NCBI GenBank assembly: GCA_001802655.1
Contig: MGZO01000132.1
Span: 1,311-20,823 of the forward strand
Length of the DNA: 19,513 nt
Direction of reading: 5' to 3'
Source: Hydrogenophilales bacterium RIFOXYD1_FULL_62_11
Lineage (GTDB): Bacteria > Pseudomonadota > Gammaproteobacteria > Burkholderiales > Thiobacillaceae
A model generated the notes under the pieces. The model ran no database searches. It saw only the letters and a list, made by a program, of their open reading frames with translations, and had not been told where the DNA came from. Each line of letters starts with the position of its first letter. The stretch's first letter is position 1. Positions 7,470 to 14,590 of the stretch are shown one piece after another. The position numbers were made by a program, and so were the translations under genes.

Positions 7470-7471
7470 GC

Positions 7472-8368
7472 ATGGAATCCTTGATGATCGAGAGCGCAAC
7501 CTGCCGTTGCCAGCAGTTTCTGGCGCTATGCAAATTGCGGGTGGTCAGCCTGATCGTATTTACTGCGGTAATCGGCATGTTTCTCGCCGTTCCGGGCGTG
7601 CCAGCCTGGAATGTGCTGTGGGCTGGCACGCTGGGCATCGCGCTGGTGGCGGGGGCGGCGGCCGCGTTTAACTGTCTGATAGAGCAGAAAATCGACGCAG
7701 TCATGGCCCGCACGCGGGCGCGCCCCTTGCCCCGTGGCGAACTCACCAACACCCAAACCCTGGTGTTTTCCGGTGTGGTCGGCGGTATCGGCCTGACCCT
7801 GCTGAACGTTTTTGTGAATTCACTCACCATGTGGCTGACGCTGGCCACATTTGTTGGGTATGCGGTGATTTACACCGCCATCCTCAAGCCGGCCACGCCA
7901 CAAAATATCGTTATCGGCGGCGCTTCCGGCGCGATGCCGCCGGTGCTTGGCTGGGCGGCGGCCACCGGCGAAGTGCATCACGATGCGCTGTTGCTGTTTC
8001 TGATCATTTTTGCCTGGACGCCGCCGCACTTCTGGGCGCTGGCGCTTTACCGGCGCGATGAATACGCCAAGGCCGGATTGCCGATGTTGCCGGTGACGCA
8101 TGGTGAAGCGTATACCCGCTTGCATTTGCTGCTCTACACCATGCTGTTGTTTGCCGTCAGCTTGCTCCCGGTTGGTACCGGGATGGGGGGCTGGATATAC
8201 CTGGTCGGCGCGGTTCTGCTGGGGGGCGGGTTCATGTCTTACAGCTGGCGCCTCTATCGTCATTACAGCGATGCGCTGGCCCGGGAAATCTTCCGTTATT
8301 CCATCTGGTACTTGAGTGCGTTGTTTGCCATCATGCTGATTGACCATTACTGGCCAATACCAGTTTGA
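7472..8368 (+). CDS. ctaB: Protoheme IX farnesyltransferase (heme O synthase, CtaB/CyoE/COX10)
   Basis: This enzyme transfers a farnesyl group from farnesyl diphosphate to heme B to make heme O, the substrate of the CtaA encoded just before it. The 298-aa product is a UbiA-type prenyltransferase with about nine membrane helices. The first polar substrate motif runs from N67 to D75 and on through ARTRARPLP, and the second appears as YRRDEYAKAGLPMLPV. The ATG at 7472 is preceded by AGGAG at good spacing, so it is preferred over an in-frame start at 7439 inside ctaA. It closes the heme A assembly run, and no obvious terminator follows before rrf2. Confidence 0.96.
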   Translation: MESLMIESATCRCQQFLALCKLRVVSLIVFTAVIGMFLAVPGVPAWNVLWAGTLGIALVAGAAAAFNCLIEQKIDAVMARTRARPLPRGELTNTQTLVFSGVVGGIGLTLLNVFVNSLTMWLTLATFVGYAVIYTAILKPATPQNIVIGGASGAMPPVLGWAAATGEVHHDALLLFLIIFAWTPPHFWALALYRRDEYAKAGLPMLPVTHGEAYTRLHLLLYTMLLFAVSLLPVGTGMGGWIYLVGAVLLGGGFMSYSWRLYRHYSDALAREIFRYSIWYLSALFAIMLIDHYWPIPV

Positions 8369-8383
8369 TTTGTAAGGTAAATA

Positions 8384-8448
8384 AATCCTTTTTGTAGATA
8401 TTCAGACAGGATTGTTTTATATTGTGCCCACTCAAAATCCAGGGGCAC
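8384..8448 (+). promoter_or_regulatory. Candidate promoter/operator region of the rrf2-sco operon
   Basis: The 83-nt gap between ctaB and rrf2 holds two inverted repeats. One is AATCCT (8384-8389) with AGGATT (8408-8413), 18 nt apart. The other is GTGCCC (8424-8429) with GGGCAC (8443-8448), 13 nt apart and overlapping the ribosome-binding site AGGGG. A -10-like TATATT lies at 8418-8423 between them; I see no convincing -35. Rrf2 regulators usually autoregulate through such dyads, so these are candidate operators, but the assignment is inference. Confidence 0.4.
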
Positions 8449-8451
8449 GTG

Positions 8452-8916
8452 ATGCTTCTCTCCCGCACCAGTCAATACGCCGTGCAGGCGCTGATCTATA
8501 TGGCGACCCAGCCTGCGGATGCGCCCGTACTTAACAAAGACATTGCCAGCCAGCTCGGTGTTCCCGCGCCCTATCTGGCCAAAATCCTGCAAAGCCTTGC
8601 CAAAGGCAATCTGCTGGTTTCATTCCGGGGGCGTTTGGGCGGTTTTTGCTTGCGTGAAGGCGGCGATGCAATCACGCTCATGCAAATCCTGCTGCTGACT
8701 GAAGGACCTGCTTTCACCGAAAGCTGCTTGCTGGGGTTGAAAAAGTGCAGCGATGAAACAGCCTGCCCCCTGCATTTCCGCTGGATCCCCGTCAAGAAGA
8801 AAATTATCGACCTGCTGCAGGAAACGACGCTGGAAAAGCTGGCAAAGGCCGTGGAGACCGGTAAATACCGTTTGGCGGATGTTCCAGGCATGCTGTTTGA
8901 GCAGCTCGCGCCATGA
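8452..8916 (+). CDS. Rrf2 family transcriptional regulator with a probable Fe-S cluster
   Basis: The 154-aa product matches the Rrf2 family (IscR, NsrR, RsrR) in length and layout. It has an N-terminal winged helix beginning LLSRTSQYAVQALIYMA, with a recognition region around VPAPYLAKILQSLAKGNLL and a wing RGRLGGF. A dimerisation helix follows. Three clustered cysteines, C92, C99 and C105 in SCLLGLKKCSDETACPLH, match the iron-sulfur ligands of the family; a further cysteine is C66. It is likely to sense redox state, oxygen, NO or Fe-S supply. The start follows AGGGG with 6 nt spacing. The stop overlaps the next gene (ATGA), tying it to a copper chaperone between two oxidase clusters. I cannot say which ligand or targets it has. 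Confidence 0.9.
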   Translation: MLLSRTSQYAVQALIYMATQPADAPVLNKDIASQLGVPAPYLAKILQSLAKGNLLVSFRGRLGGFCLREGGDAITLMQILLLTEGPAFTESCLLGLKKCSDETACPLHFRWIPVKKKIIDLLQETTLEKLAKAVETGKYRLADVPGMLFEQLAP

Positions 8917-9497
8917 AAATCATGATCGCTGCCGTTTTGGCGCTAGCGCTGGCAGCGTGCAAGCCGGCGCCGGAAGTTCCTGTGTTTCAGGCGACTGATA
9001 TTACGGGCGCGAACTTTGCGCGTGATTTCAAGTTGACCGACCATAACGGACAACCACGCACCCTGGCGAGCTTCAAAGGCAAGATAGTCGCCATCTTTTT
9101 TGGCTATACCCATTGCCCCGATGTCTGCCCCACGACCCTGGCGGATTTTGCTGCGGCATTGAAACAGCTCGGCCCATTGGCAGATCAGGTGCAGGTTCTT
9201 TTCGTGACCGTCGATCCGCAACGTGATACGCCCGAGTTGCTCAAGATTTTTGTGCCGGCCTTTGATCCCCGGTTTCTGGGGATGACAACCGATGCTGTCA
9301 GCCTCAAAGCCTTGGCGCAGGAGTACAAGGTCGTCTATCAAAAGACATCGGTTAAAGGTGCCGACAACTATTTGATTGATCACAGCGCCGGAACGTATGT
9401 CTACGATGCTGAGGGACGTTTACGCTTGCTGGTGCCCTACGGCAGTAGCCCGGATCTGATCGCCCGCGATCTCAAAACCCTACTAGATACACGTTGA
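8913..9497 (+). CDS. Sco1/SenC/PrrC family copper chaperone lipoprotein
   Basis: Sco proteins bind copper and help assemble the CuA centre of aa3 oxidases; some also serve cbb3 oxidases. The 194-aa product starts with a short lipoprotein signal ending in the lipobox LAAC (C16), so it should be anchored to a membrane facing the periplasm. A thioredoxin-like domain carries the copper ligands C68-P-D-V-C72 (YTHCPDVCPTTL) and the distal H157 in YLIDHSAGTYVYD. VTVDPQRDTPE is another family signature. All three ligands are present, unlike the Sco-like protein at 5911. Its start overlaps the rrf2 stop by 4 nt, implying co-translation with the regulator. Confidence 0.95.
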   Translation: MKIMIAAVLALALAACKPAPEVPVFQATDITGANFARDFKLTDHNGQPRTLASFKGKIVAIFFGYTHCPDVCPTTLADFAAALKQLGPLADQVQVLFVTVDPQRDTPELLKIFVPAFDPRFLGMTTDAVSLKALAQEYKVVYQKTSVKGADNYLIDHSAGTYVYDAEGRLRLLVPYGSSPDLIARDLKTLLDTR

Positions 9498-9511
9498 GTC
9501 GCTTTGGTTCC

Positions 9512-9541
9512 TTGCGGCAGGCGCGCTGGCTGTCATATAAT
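9512..9541 (+). promoter_or_regulatory. Candidate promoter for ccoNOQP
   Basis: A perfect -10 consensus TATAAT lies at 9536-9541, with a partial -35 TTGCGG at 9512-9517 and an 18-nt spacer. It would start transcription near 9548 and give a leader of about 75 nt containing both palindromes described for this gap. No FNR/ANR box (TTGAT-N4-ATCAA) was found nearby, although one is common at cbb3 operons. Confidence 0.5.
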
Positions 9542-9560
9542 TCTGCAGTTTATTAATATA

Positions 9561-9596
9561 AGCATATGCTGTTTAAGGCGCGACAATATGTCGCGC
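9561..9596 (+). promoter_or_regulatory. Two perfect palindromes in the ccoN leader
   Basis: AGCATATGCT at 9561-9570 is a 10-bp perfect palindrome. GCGCGACA-ATA-TGTCGCGC at 9578-9596 is a perfect 8-bp dyad with a 3-bp centre, ending 14 nt before the ribosome-binding site AGGAG. They may be protein-binding sites, or the second may form a tight hairpin in the mRNA leader. Neither matches a regulator site I recognise. Confidence 0.45.
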
Positions 9597-9621
9597 TATT
9601 TTGGTCTAACAGGAGCGGTCG

Positions 9622-11076
9622 ATGGCGGTAACAACCTATTCCGGGGCGGAACAATACAATTTCGATATTGTTAAAAAGTTCGCCGTAATGTCGCTTGTTT
9701 GGGCGGTCATTGGCATGTTCGTCGGCGTGTATATCGCTTCAGAGCTGGCATGGCCGTTTCTTAATTTTGATAGCCCTTATTTCTCGTTTGGCCGCTTCCG
9801 TCCGGTTCACACCACCTCGGTGATTTTCGGATTCGGCGGCTCGGCGCTATTTGCTACCTCGTACTACGTGGTGCAGCGCACCTGCCAGACCCGACTGATT
9901 TCGGATGGCATGGCCAGCTTCACCTTCTGGGGCTGGATGGCAATCATTGTACTTGCGGACATCAGCTACGTTCTCGGCTACACCCAGTCGCGCGAGTACG
10001 CTGAGATGGAATGGCCGATCGATATCCTGATCGAGGTGGTGTGGGTGACCTACCTGATCCTGTTCGTTGGCACCATCATGCGTCGCAAGCAGCCGCACAT
10101 CTACGTGGCCAACTGGTTCTATCTTGCATTCATCCTGGCCACCGCTCTGTTGCATACTTTCAACAACCTGGCGATGCCCGTCGACCTGTTCTCGATGAAG
10201 TCCTACAGCCTGTTCGCCGGCACCCAGGACGCCATGACGCAGTGGTGGTACGGTCACAATGCAGTGGGTTTCTTCCTGACCGCCGCCTTCCTGGGCATGA
10301 TGTATTACTTCGTGCCGAAGCAGGCCGGCCGCCCGATTTACTCTTATCGTCTTTCGATCGTTCACTTCTGGGCGCTGGGCTTCATGTACATGTGGGTTGG
10401 CGCGCACCACCTGCACTGGACTGCGTTGCCGGACTGGACCTCATCGCTGGCCGCAGCCTTTTCCATCCTGCTGCTGATGCCTTCTTGGGGCGGCATGATC
10501 AACGGCATCATGACCCTGTCGGGTGCTTGGGACAAATTGCGTACCGACCCGATCATGCGCTTCATGATTGTCGCGCTGTCTTTTTACGGCATGTCGACTT
10601 TCGAAGGCCCGATGATGTCGCTGAAGGAAGTCAACGCACTGTCGCACTACACCGACTGGACCGTGGGTCACGTGCATTCGGGCGCTTTGGGCTGGGTGGC
10701 GATGATTTCGTTCGGCTCGCTGTATCACATGATTCCGAAGTTGTGGGATACCAAGATGTATAGCCAAAAGCTGATCGAATGGCACTTCTGGCTGGCCACC
10801 ATCGGCATCGTGCTGTACATCGTTGCGATGTGGATTTCCGGTATCACCCAGGGCTTGATGTGGCGTTCGTTCGACGAGTTCGGCAACCTGCAATACTCGT
10901 TTGCCGAATCGGTTGCCGCGATGATGCCTTTCTACGCGATGCGTGCGATTGGCGGCATGTTCTTCTTTACCGGTGCGGTACTGATGCTGTTCAACTCGCT
11001 CATGACTATTCGCCAGTCCAAGCTGGAGAACGCCGTGCTGGAAGCCAAATTGGCCGCAAAGTTGGCGCGTGCCTGA
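9622..11076 (+). CDS. ccoN: cbb3-type cytochrome c oxidase subunit I
   Basis: This is the catalytic subunit of the high-affinity cbb3 (C-family) oxidase used at low oxygen. The 484-aa product has about twelve membrane helices. Metal ligands are visible: H63 (PVHTTS) and H352 for the low-spin heme b, H350 for heme b3 (GHVHSG), and H212 (WYGHNAVG), H262 and H263 (GAHHLHW) for CuB. Y256 in helix VII (FMYMWVG) is the likely tyrosine cross-linked to a CuB ligand, a hallmark distinguishing cbb3 from A-type enzymes. The start is preceded by AGGAG at 6 nt spacing. ccoO follows after 16 nt. Length and motifs are normal. Confidence 0.97.
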   Translation: MAVTTYSGAEQYNFDIVKKFAVMSLVWAVIGMFVGVYIASELAWPFLNFDSPYFSFGRFRPVHTTSVIFGFGGSALFATSYYVVQRTCQTRLISDGMASFTFWGWMAIIVLADISYVLGYTQSREYAEMEWPIDILIEVVWVTYLILFVGTIMRRKQPHIYVANWFYLAFILATALLHTFNNLAMPVDLFSMKSYSLFAGTQDAMTQWWYGHNAVGFFLTAAFLGMMYYFVPKQAGRPIYSYRLSIVHFWALGFMYMWVGAHHLHWTALPDWTSSLAAAFSILLLMPSWGGMINGIMTLSGAWDKLRTDPIMRFMIVALSFYGMSTFEGPMMSLKEVNALSHYTDWTVGHVHSGALGWVAMISFGSLYHMIPKLWDTKMYSQKLIEWHFWLATIGIVLYIVAMWISGITQGLMWRSFDEFGNLQYSFAESVAAMMPFYAMRAIGGMFFFTGAVLMLFNSLMTIRQSKLENAVLEAKLAAKLARA

Positions 11077-11092
11077 TTCAGGAAATTAGATA

Positions 11093-11839
11093 ATGAACTT
11101 CAACTTCAAACACGAATGGATTGAAACCAACATCGGCCTGATGGCCGTGCTGACCATGCTTGCCATCAGCGTGGGTGGTCTGGTGGAAATCGCACCCTTG
11201 TTTTTTATCGATAAAACCATCGAAAAAGTCGAAGGCGTGCGCCCCTATACCCCGCTGGAGCAGCGCGGCCGCGACATTTATCAGCGCGAAGGCTGCTACC
11301 TGTGCCATTCCCAAATGATTCGTCCGTTCCGCGACGAAAAGCTGCGTTATGGTCATTATTCGCTGGCTGCGGAGTCGCAATATGATCATCCGTTCCAGTG
11401 GGGCTCCAAACGTACCGGTCCCGATCTTGCGCGAGTAGGCGGTAAATATTCAAACGAATGGCAGGTTCAGCATCTGGTTGCACCGCGTTCGATGGTGCCC
11501 GAGTCGGTGATGCCGAATTATCCCTGGCTGCTGTCGACGCAGCTGGATATTTCGGACACGGCTGATCGCATGAAAGCATTGCGCAAAGTAGGCGTGCCGT
11601 ATTCGCTGACCCAGGAAGAATACAAGGCCAACGTCGTCAAGTTCGGCGAAACGGTTGCACCGTTGTTGCACATTCCTGATGCGCAAAAGAATCTGCTCGA
11701 GCAGGCGAACTTTGGCAACTATGACGGTGATCGTTCAGGTGTTTCCGAGATGGACGCGCTGGTGGCTTACTTGCAAGTGCTGGGCACCATGGTTGATTTC
11801 AGTAAATACGACGACGATGCTTTCGTCAATGACCGCTGA
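11093..11839 (+). CDS. ccoO: cbb3-type cytochrome c oxidase subunit II (mono-heme)
   Basis: CcoO is a membrane-anchored mono-heme cytochrome c that passes electrons to CcoN. The 248-aa product has an N-terminal helix (about residues 14-38), followed by EIAPLFF and a periplasmic heme domain with C68-Y-L-C71-H72. The sixth ligand is probably the methionine in SQMIRPF or in PESVMPNYPWL. The signatures GPDLARVGGKYS and PRSMVPESVMPNYPWL are typical of this family. AGGAAA precedes the start. It is not fused to its neighbours and has normal length. Confidence 0.96.
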   Translation: MNFNFKHEWIETNIGLMAVLTMLAISVGGLVEIAPLFFIDKTIEKVEGVRPYTPLEQRGRDIYQREGCYLCHSQMIRPFRDEKLRYGHYSLAAESQYDHPFQWGSKRTGPDLARVGGKYSNEWQVQHLVAPRSMVPESVMPNYPWLLSTQLDISDTADRMKALRKVGVPYSLTQEEYKANVVKFGETVAPLLHIPDAQKNLLEQANFGNYDGDRSGVSEMDALVAYLQVLGTMVDFSKYDDDAFVNDR

Positions 11840-11863
11840 TCGTAAGCGGCAGGGAGTCTGAAC

Positions 11864-12076
11864 ATGGAATGGTTGATGTGGTTTTCAAAACCTGAAAACA
11901 CCAAGCCAGTGGCGCTGATTATATTTTTCGTCACCTTCGTCAGTATTCTGCTTTACGTTTACGGCAGTAAAAACCGTAGCAAGCGGCTCGAAACCTACCG
12001 CAACATCCCGTTTCTGGACGAGCAGCAGGATGAAAAGAGCCTAGGCGATCAAAAAGACACGAAGGACAAGCAATGA
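11864..12076 (+). CDS. ccoQ: cbb3-type cytochrome oxidase subunit CcoQ/FixQ
   Basis: CcoQ is a small non-heme subunit that stabilises the cbb3 complex, especially the attachment of CcoP. The 70-aa product has one membrane helix (about residues 16-34, VALIIFFVTFVSILLYVYG) and then a charged cytoplasmic tail including NRSKRLETYRNIPFLDEQ, which is family-like. The start is preceded by AGGGAG. The stop overlaps the ccoP start by 4 nt (ATGA). The size and position between ccoO and ccoP are diagnostic. Confidence 0.93.
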   Translation: MEWLMWFSKPENTKPVALIIFFVTFVSILLYVYGSKNRSKRLETYRNIPFLDEQQDEKSLGDQKDTKDKQ

Positions 12077-12993
12077 GCGAGCAAAAATTACAATCTCAAA
12101 CCGTGCAAACAACGGGTCATGCCTGGGACGGTGATCTGCAGGAATACAACAACCCGTTGCCGGTGTGGTGGGTCTACACGTTTTATGCAACGTTTATCTT
12201 CGCCATCGTTTACTGGACCATCTATCCCTCATGGCCGTTTGGTAAGGGCTGGATTGGTGGTTTGTCGGATATCACTTACGTCAATAGCGCGGGCGAGACC
12301 AAAACGCATAGCTGGAACACCCGTGCACTTTATCTGGAAGACATGAACAAGGCGGCGGTCGAACAAAAGCCTTATTTCGACAAAGTCACCTCGATGTCTT
12401 ATGAACAGATCTCTCGGGATCCGGAAGTCACCGCGTTTATTCTGTCCTCGGGAAAGGCCTTGTTCGCGGATAACTGCGCAGCCTGCCACCAGTCAGGTGG
12501 CCAGGGCGTGGTTGGCTTCTTCCCCAATCTGACCGATGACGACTGGCTGTATGGCGGCTCATACGAAAAGATTCATCAGACCCTGATGGACGGTCGGAGG
12601 GGATATATGCCGAGTTTCAGCGAAGTGCTGTCTGGCGGACAGATCGATCAGCTGGCCAATTATGTGGCGAGCCTTTCTGGTCTTGAGCATGATGCAGCCG
12701 AAGCTAAAGCAGGTGATGTTCTGTTCCACAACGAGACTGCCGCTTGTTATTACTGTCATGGGGTGGATGCAAAGGGCCGCAAGGAAATCGGCGCGCCCAA
12801 CCTGACAGACGGCATCTGGTTGTGGGCCGGCGTGGCCGCAGCCCCTTCAGGCGAAGGCAAGGTCGCAGCGATTCGTACCGTCATTGCCGGAGGCTTGAGC
12901 AAAGGGGTGATGCCAGCGTGGGCCGGACGTTTGTCACCGGAACAAATCAAGGTTTTGACGGTCTACGTTCATGATCTGGGCGGCGGGGTGTAA
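12073..12993 (+). CDS. ccoP: cbb3-type cytochrome c oxidase subunit III (di-heme)
   Basis: CcoP is the di-heme cytochrome c that accepts electrons from soluble carriers and passes them to CcoO. The 306-aa product has the conserved WDGDLQEYNNPLPVWW segment leading into one membrane helix (about residues 33-55), then two cytochrome c domains. Heme motifs are C135-A-A-C138-H139 and C225-Y-Y-C228-H229. Likely axial methionines lie in RRGYMPSF and KGVMPAWAG. It has the classic short form with a single helix. It overlaps ccoQ by 4 nt, and a terminator hairpin follows 17 nt after its stop. Confidence 0.96.
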   Translation: MSEQKLQSQTVQTTGHAWDGDLQEYNNPLPVWWVYTFYATFIFAIVYWTIYPSWPFGKGWIGGLSDITYVNSAGETKTHSWNTRALYLEDMNKAAVEQKPYFDKVTSMSYEQISRDPEVTAFILSSGKALFADNCAACHQSGGQGVVGFFPNLTDDDWLYGGSYEKIHQTLMDGRRGYMPSFSEVLSGGQIDQLANYVASLSGLEHDAAEAKAGDVLFHNETAACYYCHGVDAKGRKEIGAPNLTDGIWLWAGVAAAPSGEGKVAAIRTVIAGGLSKGVMPAWAGRLSPEQIKVLTVYVHDLGGGV

Positions 12994-13010
12994 GCCGCTC
13001 GATTGAATCA

Positions 13011-13042
13011 AGCAAAAGCCCCCGTTTTCGGGGGCTTTTGCT
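13011..13042 (+). terminator. Hairpin terminator between ccoP and ccoG
   Basis: This is a perfect 14-bp inverted repeat (13011-13024 with 13029-13042) around a TTTT loop, with a GCCCCCG core. The U-run on the 3' side is only four long and is interrupted by GC, so it may be a leaky terminator. Only 24 nt separate it from the ccoG start. Confidence 0.85.
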
Positions 13043-13066
13043 TCCCACTTATCCAACGACCTCACC

Positions 13067-14590
13067 ATGCAAACAGGCTTAGAAGACCAGCTCGGGCTCT
13101 ACCAGAAGCGCATCCCGATTTTCACTCGATCAGTGAAGGGGAGATTCCGACGGTTCAAAACGTCGGTTTTGGTGTTGGCTTATGCCATTTTTTTCCTGCT
13201 GCCGTGGGTACCCTGGTCGCGACTGGATGCGCCGGCGCAAGCCGTGCTGTTCGACGTCATGGGCCGGCGCTTTCTGATTTTCGGGTTAACGGTTTACCCG
13301 CAGGATGTCATCTGGCTGGCACTGCTATTATTTATCGCAGCGATCCTGCTGTTCTTCGTCACGGGTCTGGTCGGCCGCGCGTTTTGTGGCTACTTTTGCT
13401 TTCAGACGTTGTGGACCGATTTTTTCATCTGGATCGAATCCAGAATACAGGGAGAGCGCCCCGCGCGGGTGCGGCTTTACCGCCAACCGTGGAATCGTGA
13501 AAAGCTGCTCAAGATCGGCAGTACCCACGCAGCATGGTTGCTGGCTTCGTTCTGGACGGGACTCACTTTTGCGGCCTATTTTGCATACGCGCCGCAACTG
13601 GTGGTGGATTTCTTTACTGGCCAGGCAGCCGCAGCAGCGTACATCACGGTATCGGTGCTTACGCTGGCGACCTATGCGGCTGCCGGTCTGATGCGGGAAC
13701 AAATATGTACCTACATTTGCCCGTATGGCCGTTTTCAGAGTGTGATGTACGAACCCGAAACGCTTGCTGTGCACTACGATGCTGCGCGCGGCGAAAGTAC
13801 ACATGGGCGAGCAAGCGTGCGTGCTGGTCGTGGCATCGTGGTGGAACGCCGCGGGCGTGAACGCGCCCAGGCAACGGTGGTTCAGGAGCGTCGGCGCGTT
13901 AACCGCAACTCGGGAGAGCGTGCGCTCGCAGAACGGCATGAACAAGGCCTGGGTGATTGTATCGATTGCGGTCTGTGCGTGCAGGTCTGCCCTGCGGGTA
14001 TCGATATCCGGGATGGCCTGCAATACAAATGTATTTCCTGCGGCCTATGTATTGATGCCTGTGACACGATCATGGATTCATTCGGCTTCCCGCGGGGGCT
14101 CATTCGCTACGATTCAGAGAAGAACCTGGCTTCACCCACGCCCGCCCCCCCCCGGCTGGAGTGGAAACGGCTAAAAATAATAGGTTATGGCGTGGCGCTG
14201 CTGTTGATGAGCGCTTATCTCGTCTACAGCATCAGCACGCGTGGCAACTTTGACCGTGCAGTCAGCCAGGTCCGTCAGCCGCTCTACGTTGTGCTGTCGA
14301 ATGGCGATATCCGTAACCGCTATCAAATCCGCATTACCAACAAGGCGGCTGAGGATCAGGTCTACACGATCACTGCGCGCGGCATTCCCGCGTCAGCGCT
14401 TGATCTGGCCCATTTCCGTGAAATCACCATCAAGCCTGGCCATAGCGGCTTGGTGCAAGCCAGCGTGCGCTTGCCGCCCGCGCTGGCGGCAAAAACCCAG
14501 CAATTCGAAATCCTTATCACGCCCAAGGGCAAACCTGCAGAAGCGCGCGCAGAAGTGGTCCGTTTCGACAAACCGAGCCTGCTTCCATGA
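13067..14590 (+). CDS. ccoG: CcoG/RdxA/FixG polyferredoxin-like cupric reductase for cbb3 maturation
   Basis: CcoG is a membrane Fe-S protein shown in other bacteria to reduce Cu(II) for cbb3 assembly. The 507-aa product has N-terminal membrane helices with cysteine motifs FCGYFC and CTYICPYGRFQ. A ferredoxin domain follows with two cluster motifs: C298, C301, C304 and C308 (CIDCGLCVQVCP), and C322, C325, C328 and C332 (CISCGLCIDACD). A further helix (about residues 368-386) and a C-terminal Ig-like domain come last. An arginine-rich stretch at about residues 249-288 makes the link before the ferredoxin domain longer than usual. A run of nine C lies at 14145-14153. No clear ribosome-binding site precedes the start. 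It overlaps the next gene by 4 nt. Confidence 0.93.
   Translation: MQTGLEDQLGLYQKRIPIFTRSVKGRFRRFKTSVLVLAYAIFFLLPWVPWSRLDAPAQAVLFDVMGRRFLIFGLTVYPQDVIWLALLLFIAAILLFFVTGLVGRAFCGYFCFQTLWTDFFIWIESRIQGERPARVRLYRQPWNREKLLKIGSTHAAWLLASFWTGLTFAAYFAYAPQLVVDFFTGQAAAAAYITVSVLTLATYAAAGLMREQICTYICPYGRFQSVMYEPETLAVHYDAARGESTHGRASVRAGRGIVVERRGRERAQATVVQERRRVNRNSGERALAERHEQGLGDCIDCGLCVQVCPAGIDIRDGLQYKCISCGLCIDACDTIMDSFGFPRGLIRYDSEKNLASPTPAPPRLEWKRLKIIGYGVALLLMSAYLVYSISTRGNFDRAVSQVRQPLYVVLSNGDIRNRYQIRITNKAAEDQVYTITARGIPASALDLAHFREITIKPGHSGLVQASVRLPPALAAKTQQFEILITPKGKPAEARAEVVRFDKPSLLP

Noticed and set aside
7439..7471. Upstream start for ctaB inside ctaA
   Set aside because: It adds 11 unrelated residues, while ATG 7472 has AGGAG at good spacing.
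9369..9382. TTGATTGATCA-like sequence resembling half an FNR site
   Set aside because: It is inside the conserved IDHSAG coding motif of the Sco gene and lacks the second half-site.
9498..9621. FNR/ANR box expected before ccoN
   Set aside because: I looked for TTGAT-N4-ATCAA in the gap and found none; only the palindromes described are present.
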